From: an uncultured Verrucomicrobia subdivision 3 bacterium
Lineage (GTDB): Bacteria > Verrucomicrobiota > Verrucomicrobiae > Limisphaerales > UBA11358
Assembly: GCA_903921455.1 (NCBI GenBank)
Contig: CAIXPZ010000201.1
Coordinates: forward strand, 1 to 43,950
Reading direction: 5' to 3'
DNA: 43,950 nucleotides
The position numbers and the translations under genes were made by a program. Position 1 is the first letter of the stretch. Each line of letters starts with the position of its first letter. Shown here piece after piece: positions 35,159 to 42,947 of this stretch. The notes under the pieces are model-generated. The model made no database searches, was not told where the DNA came from, and was given only the letters and a program-made list of their open reading frames with translations.

Positions 35159-36693
35159 AAACCAAAAGCAAAGCTGTGAAACTTTCTCCCCAGCGCGCTG
35201 TCGCTGCTGCGACTTATGCCGTCGTGCCGCTCAAGGAACGTCGGCTGAACTTCGGCAACAAGTGGGATTTCGCGCCCGCGCCGGAGGATTCCAAGAATTA
35301 TGTCATCGCGCCGCAACACGAACTGTTCATCAACGGCAAGTTCGTCGCGCCTCACTCAGGCAAGTATTTTGATTCGATCAACCCGGCCACCGAGGAAAAG
35401 TTGACCGAGATCGCGCTCGGTGATGAAGTGGACGTGGACACGGCGGTCAAGGCCGCCCGCCGCGCTTACGACAAAGTCTGGGGCAAGATGCCTGGCCGCG
35501 AGCGGGGCAAATACCTTTTCCGCATTGCCCGCATCATCCAGGAAAAGATGCGCGAACTCGCCGTGCTGGAATCCATGGACGGCGGCAAGCCCATCAAGGA
35601 GACCCGCGACGTGGATCTGCCGATTGTGGCGGCCCATTTCTTTTATCACGCCGGCTGGGCCGACAAATTGCAATATGCCTTTCCCGGCCGCACGCCGCGC
35701 CCGCTCGGCGTCGTCGGGCAGATCATCCCATGGAATTTCCCGCTGCTCATGGCCGCGTGGAAAATTGCGCCAGCCATCGCCTGCGGCAACACGGTGGTCA
35801 TCAAGCCCTCCAAGACCACCAGCCTCACGCTCGTGCGCCTTGCGCAGATTTTTCAGGAAGCCGGCCTGCCGGACGGCGTGGTCAATGTGATCACCGGCGT
35901 GGGCGGCACCGGCGACGCCATCGTCCGGCATCCCGACATCAACAAGATCGCGTTCACCGGCTCGACGGAAATCGGCAAACAACTCGCGGAGATCACCGCC
36001 GGGACCGGCAAGAAGCTCACGCTCGAACTGGGCGGCAAGGCGGCCAATATCGTGTTTGAGGACGCGCCGATTGACCAGGCCATCGAAGGCGTCATCGCGG
36101 GGATTTATTTCAACATGGGCCACGTCTGTTGCGCCGGCTCGCGGTTGCTGGTGCAGGAAAGCATTTATGCGAAAGTCGTGAAGAAACTGCGCGACCGCAT
36201 CCAATCCCTGCGCCTCGGCAATCCGCTGGACAAGAACACTGACATCGGCGCGATCAACAACAAACCGCAACTGGAAAAGATCCGCGAGCTGGTGCAATGC
36301 GGCGTGGCCGAAGGCGCCGAGCTCGTCCAATCCAGTTGCGCGTTGCCGGCGAAGGGCTATTGGTATCCGCCGACATTCCTCACCGGCGTCACGGCGTCGC
36401 ATCGCGTGGCGCAGGAGGAGATTTTCGGGCCGGTGTTGAGCGTTATGACGTTCCGCACGCCAGAGGAGGCGTTCGAGCGCGCGAACAACACACCTTACGG
36501 TCTGAGCGCGGGCGTGTGGACGGACAAGGGCAGCAAGATTTTCAAGATGGTCAACAAATTGCGCGCCGGCGTCGTCTGGGCGAACACCTTCAATAAGTTC
36601 GACCCGACGAGCCCGTTTGGCGGTTACAAGGAAAGCGGCTTCGGGCGCGAGGGCGGATTACAGGGACTGGCGGCGTATTGCCGGCTGGATTAA
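35155..36693 (+). CDS. aldehyde dehydrogenase (ALDH16-type catalytic half)
   Basis: A 512-residue NAD(P)-dependent aldehyde dehydrogenase. Visible features: [18 protein letters not shown], the cofactor site [17 protein letters not shown] and [11 protein letters not shown], general base Glu in [14 protein letters not shown], and the catalytic Cys in [13 protein letters not shown], followed by the [10 protein letters not shown] and [16 protein letters not shown] motifs. Translationally coupled to deoC (ATGA overlap), it probably oxidises the acetaldehyde released by deoC. The next gene encodes an ALDH-like protein without catalytic residues, an arrangement that matches the two halves of bacterial ALDH16. 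Confidence 0.93.
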   Translation: MKTKSKAVKLSPQRAVAAATYAVVPLKERRLNFGNKWDFAPAPEDSKNYVIAPQHELFINGKFVAPHSGKYFDSINPATEEKLTEIALGDEVDVDTAVKAARRAYDKVWGKMPGRERGKYLFRIARIIQEKMRELAVLESMDGGKPIKETRDVDLPIVAAHFFYHAGWADKLQYAFPGRTPRPLGVVGQIIPWNFPLLMAAWKIAPAIACGNTVVIKPSKTTSLTLVRLAQIFQEAGLPDGVVNVITGVGGTGDAIVRHPDINKIAFTGSTEIGKQLAEITAGTGKKLTLELGGKAANIVFEDAPIDQAIEGVIAGIYFNMGHVCCAGSRLLVQESIYAKVVKKLRDRIQSLRLGNPLDKNTDIGAINNKPQLEKIRELVQCGVAEGAELVQSSCALPAKGYWYPPTFLTGVTASHRVAQEEIFGPVLSVMTFRTPEEAFERANNTPYGLSAGVWTDKGSKIFKMVNKLRAGVVWANTFNKFDPTSPFGGYKESGFGREGGLQGLAAYCRLD

Positions 36694-36720
36694 ATCAGGA
36701 AAAATTTTCGAACCACGATT

Positions 36721-37584
36721 ATGAATCGCCTCGACGTCAAAAAAACTTACAAGCTCTATATCGGCGGAAAATTTCCGCGCAGCGAGAGCGGACGCTATCT
36801 GCCCGCAAAATCCGCCAAGGGCGAGCCGCTTGATAATTATGCGCACGCTTCGCGCAAAGATTTCCGCGACGCCGTTGTGGCTGCGCGCGCTGCCACCGGC
36901 GGCTGGGGCAAGGCCACGGCTTACAATCGCGGACAGATTCTGTATCGCGCCGGCGAGATGCTGCAAAACCGCGCAGGCGAATTGGTCAACGAAATCGCCC
37001 GCGCCACCAACGTCAGCGCGGCTAAAGCGAAACGCGAAGTGACGCTGGCGATTGACCGGCTCGTGCATTTCGCCGGCTGGACGGACAAGTTTTCGCAAGT
37101 GTTCGGCAGCGTGAATCCCGTGGCGTCGGCTCACTTCAATTTCACCACGCCGGAGCCGCAGGGCGTCGTCGTGGTGCTCGCGCCGGATGAGCCTTCGCTG
37201 CTTGCCCTCGTGTCGCTTGTTGCGCCGGTGATCCTGAGCGGCAACACGGCGATTGTGATTGCTTCCGAAAAATTTCCGCTGCCCGCCGCGACCTTCGCCG
37301 AGATCCTGGCGACGAGCGATCTGCCCGGCGGCGTGGTGAATATTCTGACCAGCAAACGCGCCGAACTCATTCCGCACATCGCCACGCACATGGACGTGAA
37401 CGCCATCGTGGACGGCGTAGGTGGTGCTGAAATCAGCACCAAGCTACAAGCCGGCGTCGCGACGAATCTCAAGCGTTACGCCAATCATGCCGCCATCGAC
37501 TGGTTCTCCGCCAAAGTCGAGGATCCGTATTGGATTCTCGACACGGTCGAATTCAAAACCGCCTGGCATCCGATCGGCATTTAA
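36721..37584 (+). CDS. non-catalytic ALDH-like protein (ALDH16 C-terminal-domain-like)
   Basis: A 287-residue protein with the N-terminal half of an aldehyde dehydrogenase (YKLYIGGKFPRSESGRYL; AARAATGGWGKATAYNRGQI; EPQGVVVVLAPDEPSLLALV; VILSGNTAIVIASE; LPGGVVNILTSKRAEL). It stops before the catalytic Cys and has no C-terminal catalytic domain; no remnant follows, so this is a stable short form rather than a frameshift. The end DWFSAKVEDPYWILDTVEFK is distinctive. The size and lack of catalytic residues recall the second, non-catalytic domain of ALDH16, usually fused to the active enzyme; here it is a separate gene 27 bp downstream. Confidence 0.85.
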   Translation: MNRLDVKKTYKLYIGGKFPRSESGRYLPAKSAKGEPLDNYAHASRKDFRDAVVAARAATGGWGKATAYNRGQILYRAGEMLQNRAGELVNEIARATNVSAAKAKREVTLAIDRLVHFAGWTDKFSQVFGSVNPVASAHFNFTTPEPQGVVVVLAPDEPSLLALVSLVAPVILSGNTAIVIASEKFPLPAATFAEILATSDLPGGVVNILTSKRAELIPHIATHMDVNAIVDGVGGAEISTKLQAGVATNLKRYANHAAIDWFSAKVEDPYWILDTVEFKTAWHPIGI

Positions 37585-37602
37585 TTTTTCAAATCATAAT
37601 CC

Positions 37603-38286
37603 ATGATGCCCACCACGGTTCCTGTCAATCTGTCCCGGTTCATCGATCACACGTTGCTCGCGGCGGATGTCACCGGCAAAGATATCGAACGGATTTGCGC
37701 CGAGGCGCGCGAATACCAGTTCTTTTCGGTTTGTGTCAACGGCGCGTGGGTGGCCAGCGCCCGGCATTTCCTCGACGGTTCGGATGTGAAGGTCGTGTGT
37801 GTGGTCGGCTTTCCGCTCGGCGCGATGACCAGCGATGTGAAACGTTACGAAACCGAAGTGGCCGTTGATGACGGCGCGCACGAGCTTGACATGGTGCTGA
37901 ACCTCGCGCGGCTCAAAGCCGGCGACGATAAATATGTTTTTCGCGAACTCTGCGACGTGGTGGAGGCTGCTGACGAGCGCCCGGTGAAAGTGATTTTGGA
38001 AACCTGCCTGCTGACCGACGCGGAAAAAGTCCGCGCCTGCCAGCTCATCGTGGAAAGCGGCGCGCATTTTGTAAAAACCTCCACCGGCTTCGGCACGGCA
38101 GGCGCCACGGTTGCCGACGTGAAACTATTGCGCGCGACCGTCGGTCCAAAATTTGGCGTGAAAGCTTCCGGCGGCATCAGCGACGCGCCGACCGCGCTGG
38201 CGATGATTGCCGCCGGCGCTACGCGACTCGGCACATCTTCGGGCATCACGATTGTGCAGGGGCTGGCAGGCGGCGGAAGCTGCTGA
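37603..38286 (+). CDS. deoC: deoxyribose-phosphate aldolase, short form
   Basis: A 227-residue class I DeoC of usual bacterial size: IDHTLLAADVTGKDIERIC at the start, proton-relay Asp in HELDMVLNLARLKAG, Schiff-base Lys in HFVKTSTGFGTAGAT and second Lys in FGVKASGGIS. It differs strongly from the long DeoC at 34223, so the two are not a tandem duplication. It lies 18 bp after the ALDH-like gene and ends 2 bp from the end of the convergent pyrB gene. Together the four genes form a deoxyribose salvage operon. Confidence 0.95.
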   Translation: MMPTTVPVNLSRFIDHTLLAADVTGKDIERICAEAREYQFFSVCVNGAWVASARHFLDGSDVKVVCVVGFPLGAMTSDVKRYETEVAVDDGAHELDMVLNLARLKAGDDKYVFRELCDVVEAADERPVKVILETCLLTDAEKVRACQLIVESGAHFVKTSTGFGTAGATVADVKLLRATVGPKFGVKASGGISDAPTALAMIAAGATRLGTSSGITIVQGLAGGGSC

Positions 38287-38288
38287 TA

Positions 38289-39230
38289 TTAATTCGCCGT
38301 CTCGGACAATGCTTTCCCCCCGTTCACCAGGAACAGCACTGCCATGCGCACGGCGAGGCCGTTGGTCACCTGCTCCAAAATCACCGAGCGGCCGCAGTCG
38401 GCAATCTCGCTGTCTATCTCCACGCCGCGGTTAATCGGGCCGGGGTGCATGATGAGCGCGTCCGGCTTGGTCTGCGCAAACCGCGCTTTATTGAGGCCGA
38501 AGAGCTGCGTATATTCCCCGATGCTCGGGAACATCGTCTTGCGCTGGCGCTCGTGCTGGATACGCAGCAGATTGATGACATCCGCGTCGCGGATTGCTTC
38601 GTCCACGTCGTGCGTCACGCGGCAGCCCATTCTTTCAAATGTCTTGGGCACGAGCGTGGACGGACCGCACAGCGTCACCTGCGCACCAAGCTTCGTGAGG
38701 GCCCAGATGTCCGAGCGCGCCACGCGGCTGTAAAGGATGTCGCCGAGAATCGTGACGTTCAGGCCGGCAATTTTCCCTTTGCGTTCGCGGATGGTGAAGC
38801 AGTCGAGCAACGCCTGCGTGGGATGCGCATGCGCGCCGTCGCCGGCATTGATGACGTGCGCGTCCAGCACGCGGGAAAGGAAATGTGGGGCGCCGCTGGC
38901 GCTGTGGCGGATGATGATGAAATCGGCATTGAGCGCCTGCAAATTGAGCGCGGTGTCCTTGAGGGTCTCGCCTTTCTTGAACGACGACGCCTCGGCAGAG
39001 AAATTTACGATGTCCGCCGAGAGCCGCTGCGCCGCCAATTCGAAGCTGATGCGCGTCCGCGTGGACGGCTCGACGAATAAATTCACGACGGTCTTGCCGC
39101 GCAGCGCGGGAACTTTCTTGATGGCGCGTTCGCCGACCGCCTTGAAACCGCGCGCCGTATCCAGCACGGTGATGATTTCCTCCGCCGTGAGCGATTCGAT
39201 GTCGAGCAGATGTTTTTTAGTCCAGGCCAT
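38289..39230 (-). CDS. pyrB: aspartate carbamoyltransferase, catalytic chain
   Basis: PyrB condenses carbamoyl phosphate and aspartate in pyrimidine synthesis. The 313-residue protein shows the carbamoyl phosphate site [17 protein letters not shown], the loop [31 protein letters not shown] and the C-terminal [17 protein letters not shown]. No pyrI regulatory chain is adjacent. It follows pyrR with an 80-bp spacer entirely occupied by an octamer array, and has no Shine-Dalgarno sequence. Regulated with pyrR, probably through the pyrR leader. Confidence 0.97.
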   Translation of the reverse strand: MAWTKKHLLDIESLTAEEIITVLDTARGFKAVGERAIKKVPALRGKTVVNLFVEPSTRTRISFELAAQRLSADIVNFSAEASSFKKGETLKDTALNLQALNADFIIIRHSASGAPHFLSRVLDAHVINAGDGAHAHPTQALLDCFTIRERKGKIAGLNVTILGDILYSRVARSDIWALTKLGAQVTLCGPSTLVPKTFERMGCRVTHDVDEAIRDADVINLLRIQHERQRKTMFPSIGEYTQLFGLNKARFAQTKPDALIMHPGPINRGVEIDSEIADCGRSVILEQVTNGLAVRMAVLFLVNGGKALSETAN

Positions 39231-39234
39231 AATT

Positions 39235-39315
39235 CGTTGAATCGTTACATGGTTAAATCGTTGAATTGTAGCCTCGCGAATCCGATTTAACGCTGCAACG
39301 CTTTAACAATTCAAC
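39235..39315. repeat. opposing arrays of a degenerate 8-nt repeat (pyrR-pyrB spacer)
   Basis: Four tandem octamers CGTTGAAT, CGTTACAT, GGTTAAAT, CGTTGAAT occupy 39235-39266. After a 17-nt centre, the reverse-complement version follows as GATTTAAC, GCTGCAAC, GCTTTAAC, AATTCAAC (39284-39315). CGTTGAATTGT (39259-39269) and ACAATTCAACG (39306-39316) are perfect inverted partners. The array fills the spacer and overlaps the pyrR stop codon. In RNA it can form a long imperfect hairpin. Confidence 0.8.
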
Positions 39316-39847
39316 GCTTCTTCAAAATCACTTCGTCCTTCGCCGCGCCCGCTTCCGTGAGCAGCAGGGAAATCTTTTCGTCGAGCGATGTCGGCACATT
39401 CTTGCCGATGAAATCCGCCTTGATGGGCAAATCGCGATGGCCGCGATCCACCAGCACGGCGAGTTGAATTTTTTTGGGCCGGCCAAAATCGTTCAACGCG
39501 TCCATCGCGGCGCGCGTGGTGCGACCGCTGAACAGCACGTCGTCCACCAGCACGATGGTCTTGCCGTTCACGTCAAAGGGAATTTCGGTCGGATGCACCG
39601 TCGGTGCGACGCGATCATCCAAGTCGTCGCGGTGCATCGTCACGTCGAGGATGCCGACGGGCACGGCATGGTTCCAGATGCCGGCGAGAATTTTTGCCAG
39701 CCGCGCCGCCAGGTGGTCGCCGCCGACGGGAATGCCCACGAGCGCGATTTCAGCGCTGCGCTCGTTGCGCTCGGCGATCTCGTGCGCGATGCGCGTCAAG
39801 GCTCGCTGAATGGCGGTGGCATCCAGGATGACGGTGGCTTCAGGCAT
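39311..39847 (-). CDS. pyrR: PyrR, pyrimidine regulator / uracil phosphoribosyltransferase
   Basis: PyrR senses UMP/PRPP and binds pyr leader RNA to promote termination; it also has some UPRTase activity. The 178-residue product begins VILDATAIQRALTRIAHEIAERN and has the PRPP motif VLVDDVLFSGRTTRAAMDAL, RGHRDLPIKADFIGKNVPTS and the basic RNA-binding surface expected for the family. A GC-rich hairpin with six T's ends directly at the start codon, consistent with autoregulated attenuation. It is co-directional with pyrB. Confidence 0.96.
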   Translation of the reverse strand: MPEATVILDATAIQRALTRIAHEIAERNERSAEIALVGIPVGGDHLAARLAKILAGIWNHAVPVGILDVTMHRDDLDDRVAPTVHPTEIPFDVNGKTIVLVDDVLFSGRTTRAAMDALNDFGRPKKIQLAVLVDRGHRDLPIKADFIGKNVPTSLDEKISLLLTEAGAAKDEVILKKR

Positions 39848-39889
39848 AAAAAATCGCGAACGGCTCCCGCTGAGCGGGGCTGGTTCGCG
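39848..39889 (-). promoter_or_regulatory. attenuator-like leader hairpin of pyrR
   Basis: On the minus strand CGCGAAC (39883-39889) pairs with GTTCGCG (39855-39861), with a second inner stem GC/CCCGC against GCGGG/GC, followed by ATTTTTT and then the ATG of pyrR. The T run ends at the start codon. It could terminate transcription, hide the initiation region, or end transcripts of the upstream small gene. Confidence 0.7.
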
Positions 39890-39959
39890 TTTTCGTTCTG
39901 GTTTTCATTTTTCCTTCGTCACCTCGCAGGGTGGCGTTAAAGGAACCGATTTGTGTAGT

Positions 39960-40181
39960 TCAGTTCGACGCGGCGGCTTGACGGGATTTGCGCCACTGGG
40001 CGCGGTGCTTGATAATCCAATCCGTGAGGGCGCGTTCAAAGCCGATGTCGTGGCCGGCTTTTTCAGACTCGATCCATTTGTGGCGCAGAATTTCCTCACG
40101 TTCCGCCTGAAACTCGCGGTAAAGCGTGGAATTCTTCAGCAAATCGCTCGCCGACGATGATTCTTTTGCGACGTTTGACAT
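39960..40181 (-). CDS. 73-residue hypothetical protein
   Basis: A short, mostly helical, highly charged soluble protein (MSNVAKESSSASDLLKNSTLY..., then HKWIESEKAGHDIGFERALTDWIIKHRAQW). It has no signal peptide or known catalytic motif. Similar small proteins occur, from memory, as uncharacterised genes in PVC bacteria. It lies upstream of pyrR on the same strand, 112 bp away, with the pyrR hairpin between them, so transcription may pass into the pyr operon only when that hairpin is open. Confidence 0.65.
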   Translation of the reverse strand: MSNVAKESSSASDLLKNSTLYREFQAEREEILRHKWIESEKAGHDIGFERALTDWIIKHRAQWRKSRQAAASN

Positions 40182-40329
40182 GATCAATTTAATAGTGGTC
40201 TTAAACTAAATCCAAGCCCTGCTTCTGGCAAATTAAATCTGGACCGGAAAGGTGATGCAAATCAATGATTTGCTGCGCTGAATGTGATCCGCAAGCATCC
40301 CGGCGACACCGGCGGTGAAAATTTAGAAT

Positions 40330-40381
40330 TGCCACGGAGTCAGAGTGTTGATTTTCTCCGTGTCTCTGTGACTCTGTGGCA
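40330..40381. repeat. opposing-arm array of CTCTGTG-type octamers upstream of NUDIX
   Basis: Three tandem octamers TCTCCGTG, TCTCTGTG, ACTCTGTG occupy 40355-40378. Facing them, CACGGAGT and CAGAGTGT (40333-40348) run in the opposite orientation; TGCCAC (40330-40335) and GTGGCA (40376-40381) close the structure. It ends 5 bp before the NUDIX start codon. Same architecture as the arrays at 1467 and 39235, unrelated sequence. Confidence 0.7.
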
Positions 40382-40386
40382 AAAAT

Positions 40387-40890
40387 ATGAGCGAAGAAAT
40401 TTTTGATGTGGTCAATGAGCGCGACGAGGTCGTTGGCCAAAATACGCGGCGGGAGGTTCATGCGCGCGGGTTGTGGCATCGAGCCGTGCACGTGCTGGTG
40501 TTCAATGCCCGCGGTGAGGTTTTTCTCCAGAAGCGTTCGCTGAAAAAAGACATCGCCGCCGGCAAATGGGATTCGTCGGCGTCCGGCCATCTGGATACCG
40601 GCGAGACTTACGACGCCTGCGCCGTGCGCGAGGTGCGCGAGGAAATCGGCCTGCGCCTCCCGCAGGCGCCGCAGCGGCTCTTCAAAATTGAGGCGTGCCA
40701 AGAAACGGGCTGGGAGTTCTGCTGGATTTACCGCTGTGAATGCGAAGGCCCATTTGTGCTGCACCCCGATGAGATTGAGACCGGGGCGTGGTTCGCGCCG
40801 GAGGCGGTGACGAAGTGGGTGAGCGAGCAGCCGCAGGATTTCGCCAGCGGCTTTGTGTTGCTCTGGGAATCATTTATATCGCGGGCGTAA
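40387..40890 (+). CDS. NUDIX hydrolase, YfcD/IDI-like
   Basis: A 167-residue NUDIX protein. The NUDIX box is GHLDTGETYDACAVREVREE (about residues 68-87), with the invariant Gly, Glu, Arg and Glu-Glu residues. The N-terminal EEIFDVVNERDEVVGQNTRREVH and LWHRAVHVLVFNARGEVFLQKRS are typical of YfcD-type hydrolases, which resemble isopentenyl diphosphate isomerase. It probably cleaves a nucleoside diphosphate derivative. The start codon follows the octamer array directly, so the array forms its entire 5' region. Confidence 0.92.
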   Translation: MSEEIFDVVNERDEVVGQNTRREVHARGLWHRAVHVLVFNARGEVFLQKRSLKKDIAAGKWDSSASGHLDTGETYDACAVREVREEIGLRLPQAPQRLFKIEACQETGWEFCWIYRCECEGPFVLHPDEIETGAWFAPEAVTKWVSEQPQDFASGFVLLWESFISRA

Positions 40891-41105
40891 ATCCAGCGCG
40901 GCGGCGGCAAGCACCATGCGACACCGCGCAGATCACCCGATAATTCACCCGCCCCAACCGCCCCGCCAACCCGGCTTTGCTCGACCAGCGCAGCTTCAGC
41001 TACAGCTCATGATGAAGCTCGCCCCACGGTTTTCACCCGGGCCAGCTTTGCCGCCCACCTTCGCTCCTTGCTTCGGCGTGGCCAGCCGTGGTTAAATTTA
41101 CCATC

Positions 41106-41639
41106 ATGAAAATCGAGTCCCTTCGTATCGGCATGAAAGTGCGCCATCCACAATACGGCTCCGGCCTGGTCAAATCCATTTCCGCCGCCGCGGCGGAAAT
41201 CCAGTTCGACGACGGCTCCCAGCGGGCCGTCGCCCCGGAACCCAGCGGGCTAGAACCGATGGAACCGCACGTTGCCATTAGCGGACTCGCCCTGCCGCTG
41301 AAACAATTTATCGAAGAGACGCTCGCAGCGGCGTTAGCCAAGCTGGGTTTGGAAAAACCGGACGTGGTGGTGGAACAACTCGGTTTGCGCTGGCACGGCG
41401 GGAAGCTGGTGATGCACCCAGCGGACGCAACCTTGCAGACGAAAGAGGTGCCGCTGGAAGTTTTTTTCCATAAAATCGTGATGGTCAGAAACAACCTGCG
41501 CGTGCTGGAACAAAAGCTCAACGCGCATGAAAAACTGACGGATGGCGAGAAGGTGGAGATGCAGCAATACATCACAAAAAGCTACGGCTCCCTGACGACG
41601 TTCAACGTGCTGTTTAAAGAAAAGGAAGACCAGTTTTGA
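41106..41639 (+). CDS. protein with N-terminal Tudor/SH3-like domain
   Basis: A 177-residue soluble protein. The first ~40 residues (IGMKVRHPQYGSGLVKSI, then AAAAEIQFDDGSQRAVAP) form the small beta-barrel seen at the C-terminus of UvrD/PcrA helicases, which binds RNA polymerase or nucleic acid. The remainder is mainly helical (QFIEETLAAALAKLGL; MVRNNLRVLEQKLNAHEKL) with no recognised motif. TAAATT ends 7 nt before the chosen ATG (MKIESLRIG). It is convergent with tRNA-Val. Role unknown; transcription-coupled or RNA-related binding is only inference. Confidence 0.7.
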   Translation: MKIESLRIGMKVRHPQYGSGLVKSISAAAAEIQFDDGSQRAVAPEPSGLEPMEPHVAISGLALPLKQFIEETLAAALAKLGLEKPDVVVEQLGLRWHGGKLVMHPADATLQTKEVPLEVFFHKIVMVRNNLRVLEQKLNAHEKLTDGEKVEMQQYITKSYGSLTTFNVLFKEKEDQF

Positions 41640-41642
41640 AGA

Positions 41643-41717
41643 TGGTGCGCGCTGCAGGTTTCGAACCTGCGACCCCTACCGTGTGAAGGTAATGCTCTAC
41701 CACTGAGCTAAGCGCGC
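41643..41717 (-). tRNA. tRNA-Val (anticodon CAC)
   Basis: On the minus strand: acceptor GCGCGCT/AGCGCGC, D arm GCTC-AGTGGTAG-GAGC, anticodon stem TTACC/GGTAG with loop TTCACAC (anticodon CAC, Val), T arm CGCAGG-TTCGAAA-CCTGC. Discriminator A and an encoded CCA end at 41643. It reads valine codon GUG. A tyrosine recombinase gene begins 117 bp beyond its 5' end, so this tRNA is a candidate integration target. Confidence 0.95.
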
Positions 41718-41742
41718 AAACTACTCAAAATGATGACTTTAT

Positions 41743-41827
41743 AGTGCTACCAGAAAAAGTTGTGCTAGCTGCTAAAACCCGGTAAACTGTGCTTAAGTTT
41801 TCCAACTTAGCACAATTATTTAGCACA
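41743..41827. promoter_or_regulatory. cluster of TGTGCTA/TTAGCACA sites before the integrase
   Basis: AGTGCTA (41743), TGTGCTA (41761), TGTGCTTA (41788), TTAGCACA (41807) and TTAGCACA (41820) lie in 85 bp between tRNA-Val and the integrase start. The middle pair forms an imperfect inverted repeat. Position and number suggest arm-type recombinase or excisionase sites, or an operator for the integrase gene. Confidence 0.5.
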
Positions 41828-41834
41828 CCTTTTT

Positions 41835-42890
41835 GTGAAAACGCGTTCATCACAGACCAAAAGATTAGCGGGCGTTTATTTGCGTGGCAAGGCTTTTTGG
41901 TATCGTTACTCGTTCGACGGGCACCAACACCGCGTCAGACTTGATACCGACGACGAAGCCACCGCCATCGCCCGAGCCATGGAGATCCACGCCAATCCAG
42001 AGCTCGCTGGTATCAACCACCTCAAACTCGAGATCAAGGACTATGTCCAATATCAGTTTGATGAAAAGAAGTTCACCCGCAACAGCGTGGCCAATCGGAC
42101 GGCGGTTCTCAACCGCTGGGCCGACCACCTGGGTGCCACCGAAGTCCGCACCATCACCACCGAACGCCTGCAGAAGTGGTATGACTGGCTTAAGTGCCGT
42201 AAGGCAGAACCGCTGACGGAAAGCACCGCCCAAAGTTATTTGCTCATGGTGCGCGGCTTTTTCAACCACCTGGTCAGCAAGCACAAGGTGCGCACCAATC
42301 CGGCGATCGATGTCAAAACTGCCAAGTTGAAGGTCAGCGTCCGCCGGGAATTCTGCGATCCGGCGCTGACCCAAAAATTGATCGACGAATGCCAAGACCT
42401 GGAATTACGGTTTGTACTGTTCTGCGGCTTCCATGGCGGACTGCGCAAAGAAGAGATCATCATGGCGAGGCCGGATTGGTTCAACCTCACCGACGGGCTG
42501 CTGCACGTCACGCAAAGTGGCGACTGGAAGCCCAAGGACAAGGAAGATCGAACCATTCCGTTGACCCAGGCATTCCTGACCTTTCTGCGCAAAGAAATGT
42601 GCGGGCCAAACGGACTCCCCGCCCCGTTCATCATCGCGCCCGCCAAGCAGCCGGGCAAAGGCCGGTATCGCTATGATTTCCGCAAGCCGTTTGAGATTTA
42701 CATGACCGCGCAAAAATGCCCTTGGGTGACCCCGCACGTGATGCGGCATACCTTCGGGAGCCTGCTGGCCTCGCGCGGCGTCTCCATCTACAAGATCGCC
42801 AAGTGGCTCGGCGATGGCGTGGAGGTCACCCAGCGACATTACGCCCATCTGCTACCCAAGGATGCCGATATCGAAAAGGGCTTTGCCTGA
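41835..42890 (+). CDS. tyrosine recombinase / phage-type integrase
   Basis: A 351-residue tyrosine recombinase starting with GTG. The N-terminal part (QYQFDEKKFTRNSVANRTAVLNRWADHL) is a SAM-like core-binding domain. The catalytic set is visible: Arg in FHGGLRKEEI (about residue 204), Lys in the beta hairpin (SGDWKPKDKEDR), HVMRHTFGS (His and second Arg, about 301-304), Trp in AKWLGDG, and nucleophile Tyr in VTQRHYAHLL (about 336). It integrates or excises the element next to tRNA-Val. No Shine-Dalgarno is seen. The XRE regulator follows 56 bp later. Confidence 0.95.
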   Translation: MKTRSSQTKRLAGVYLRGKAFWYRYSFDGHQHRVRLDTDDEATAIARAMEIHANPELAGINHLKLEIKDYVQYQFDEKKFTRNSVANRTAVLNRWADHLGATEVRTITTERLQKWYDWLKCRKAEPLTESTAQSYLLMVRGFFNHLVSKHKVRTNPAIDVKTAKLKVSVRREFCDPALTQKLIDECQDLELRFVLFCGFHGGLRKEEIIMARPDWFNLTDGLLHVTQSGDWKPKDKEDRTIPLTQAFLTFLRKEMCGPNGLPAPFIIAPAKQPGKGRYRYDFRKPFEIYMTAQKCPWVTPHVMRHTFGSLLASRGVSIYKIAKWLGDGVEVTQRHYAHLLPKDADIEKGFA

Positions 42891-42909
42891 ACCGGCGCCT
42901 TGCATCCGC

Positions 42910-42947
42910 TTGACACATCAAACCATTTGTTATACGATGTGAGAACA
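42910..42947 (+). promoter_or_regulatory. promoter and operator-like motif of the XRE gene
   Basis: TTGACA (42910-42915), 17-nt spacer, TACGAT (42933-42938). The motif GTGAGAACA (42939-42947) follows and touches the ATG at 42947, so a bound regulator would cover +1. The same motif occurs inverted inside the promoter at 43601. Confidence 0.65.

Noticed and set aside
39235..39316. CRISPR-like array in the pyr spacer
   Set aside because: Units are 8 nt, degenerate and contiguous without spacers, and change orientation in the middle; no cas genes are present.
40201..40764. 187-codon minus-strand frame over the NUDIX 5' half and its upstream region
   Set aside because: It crosses the octamer array and the antisense of the NUDIX box; no domain is visible, while the NUDIX gene is clear.
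40891..41105. Possible gene or RNA between NUDIX and the Tudor-like gene
   Set aside because: Only chance frames and GC-rich text; apart from the TAAATT hexamer near 41093, no structured RNA or promoter pair could be supported.
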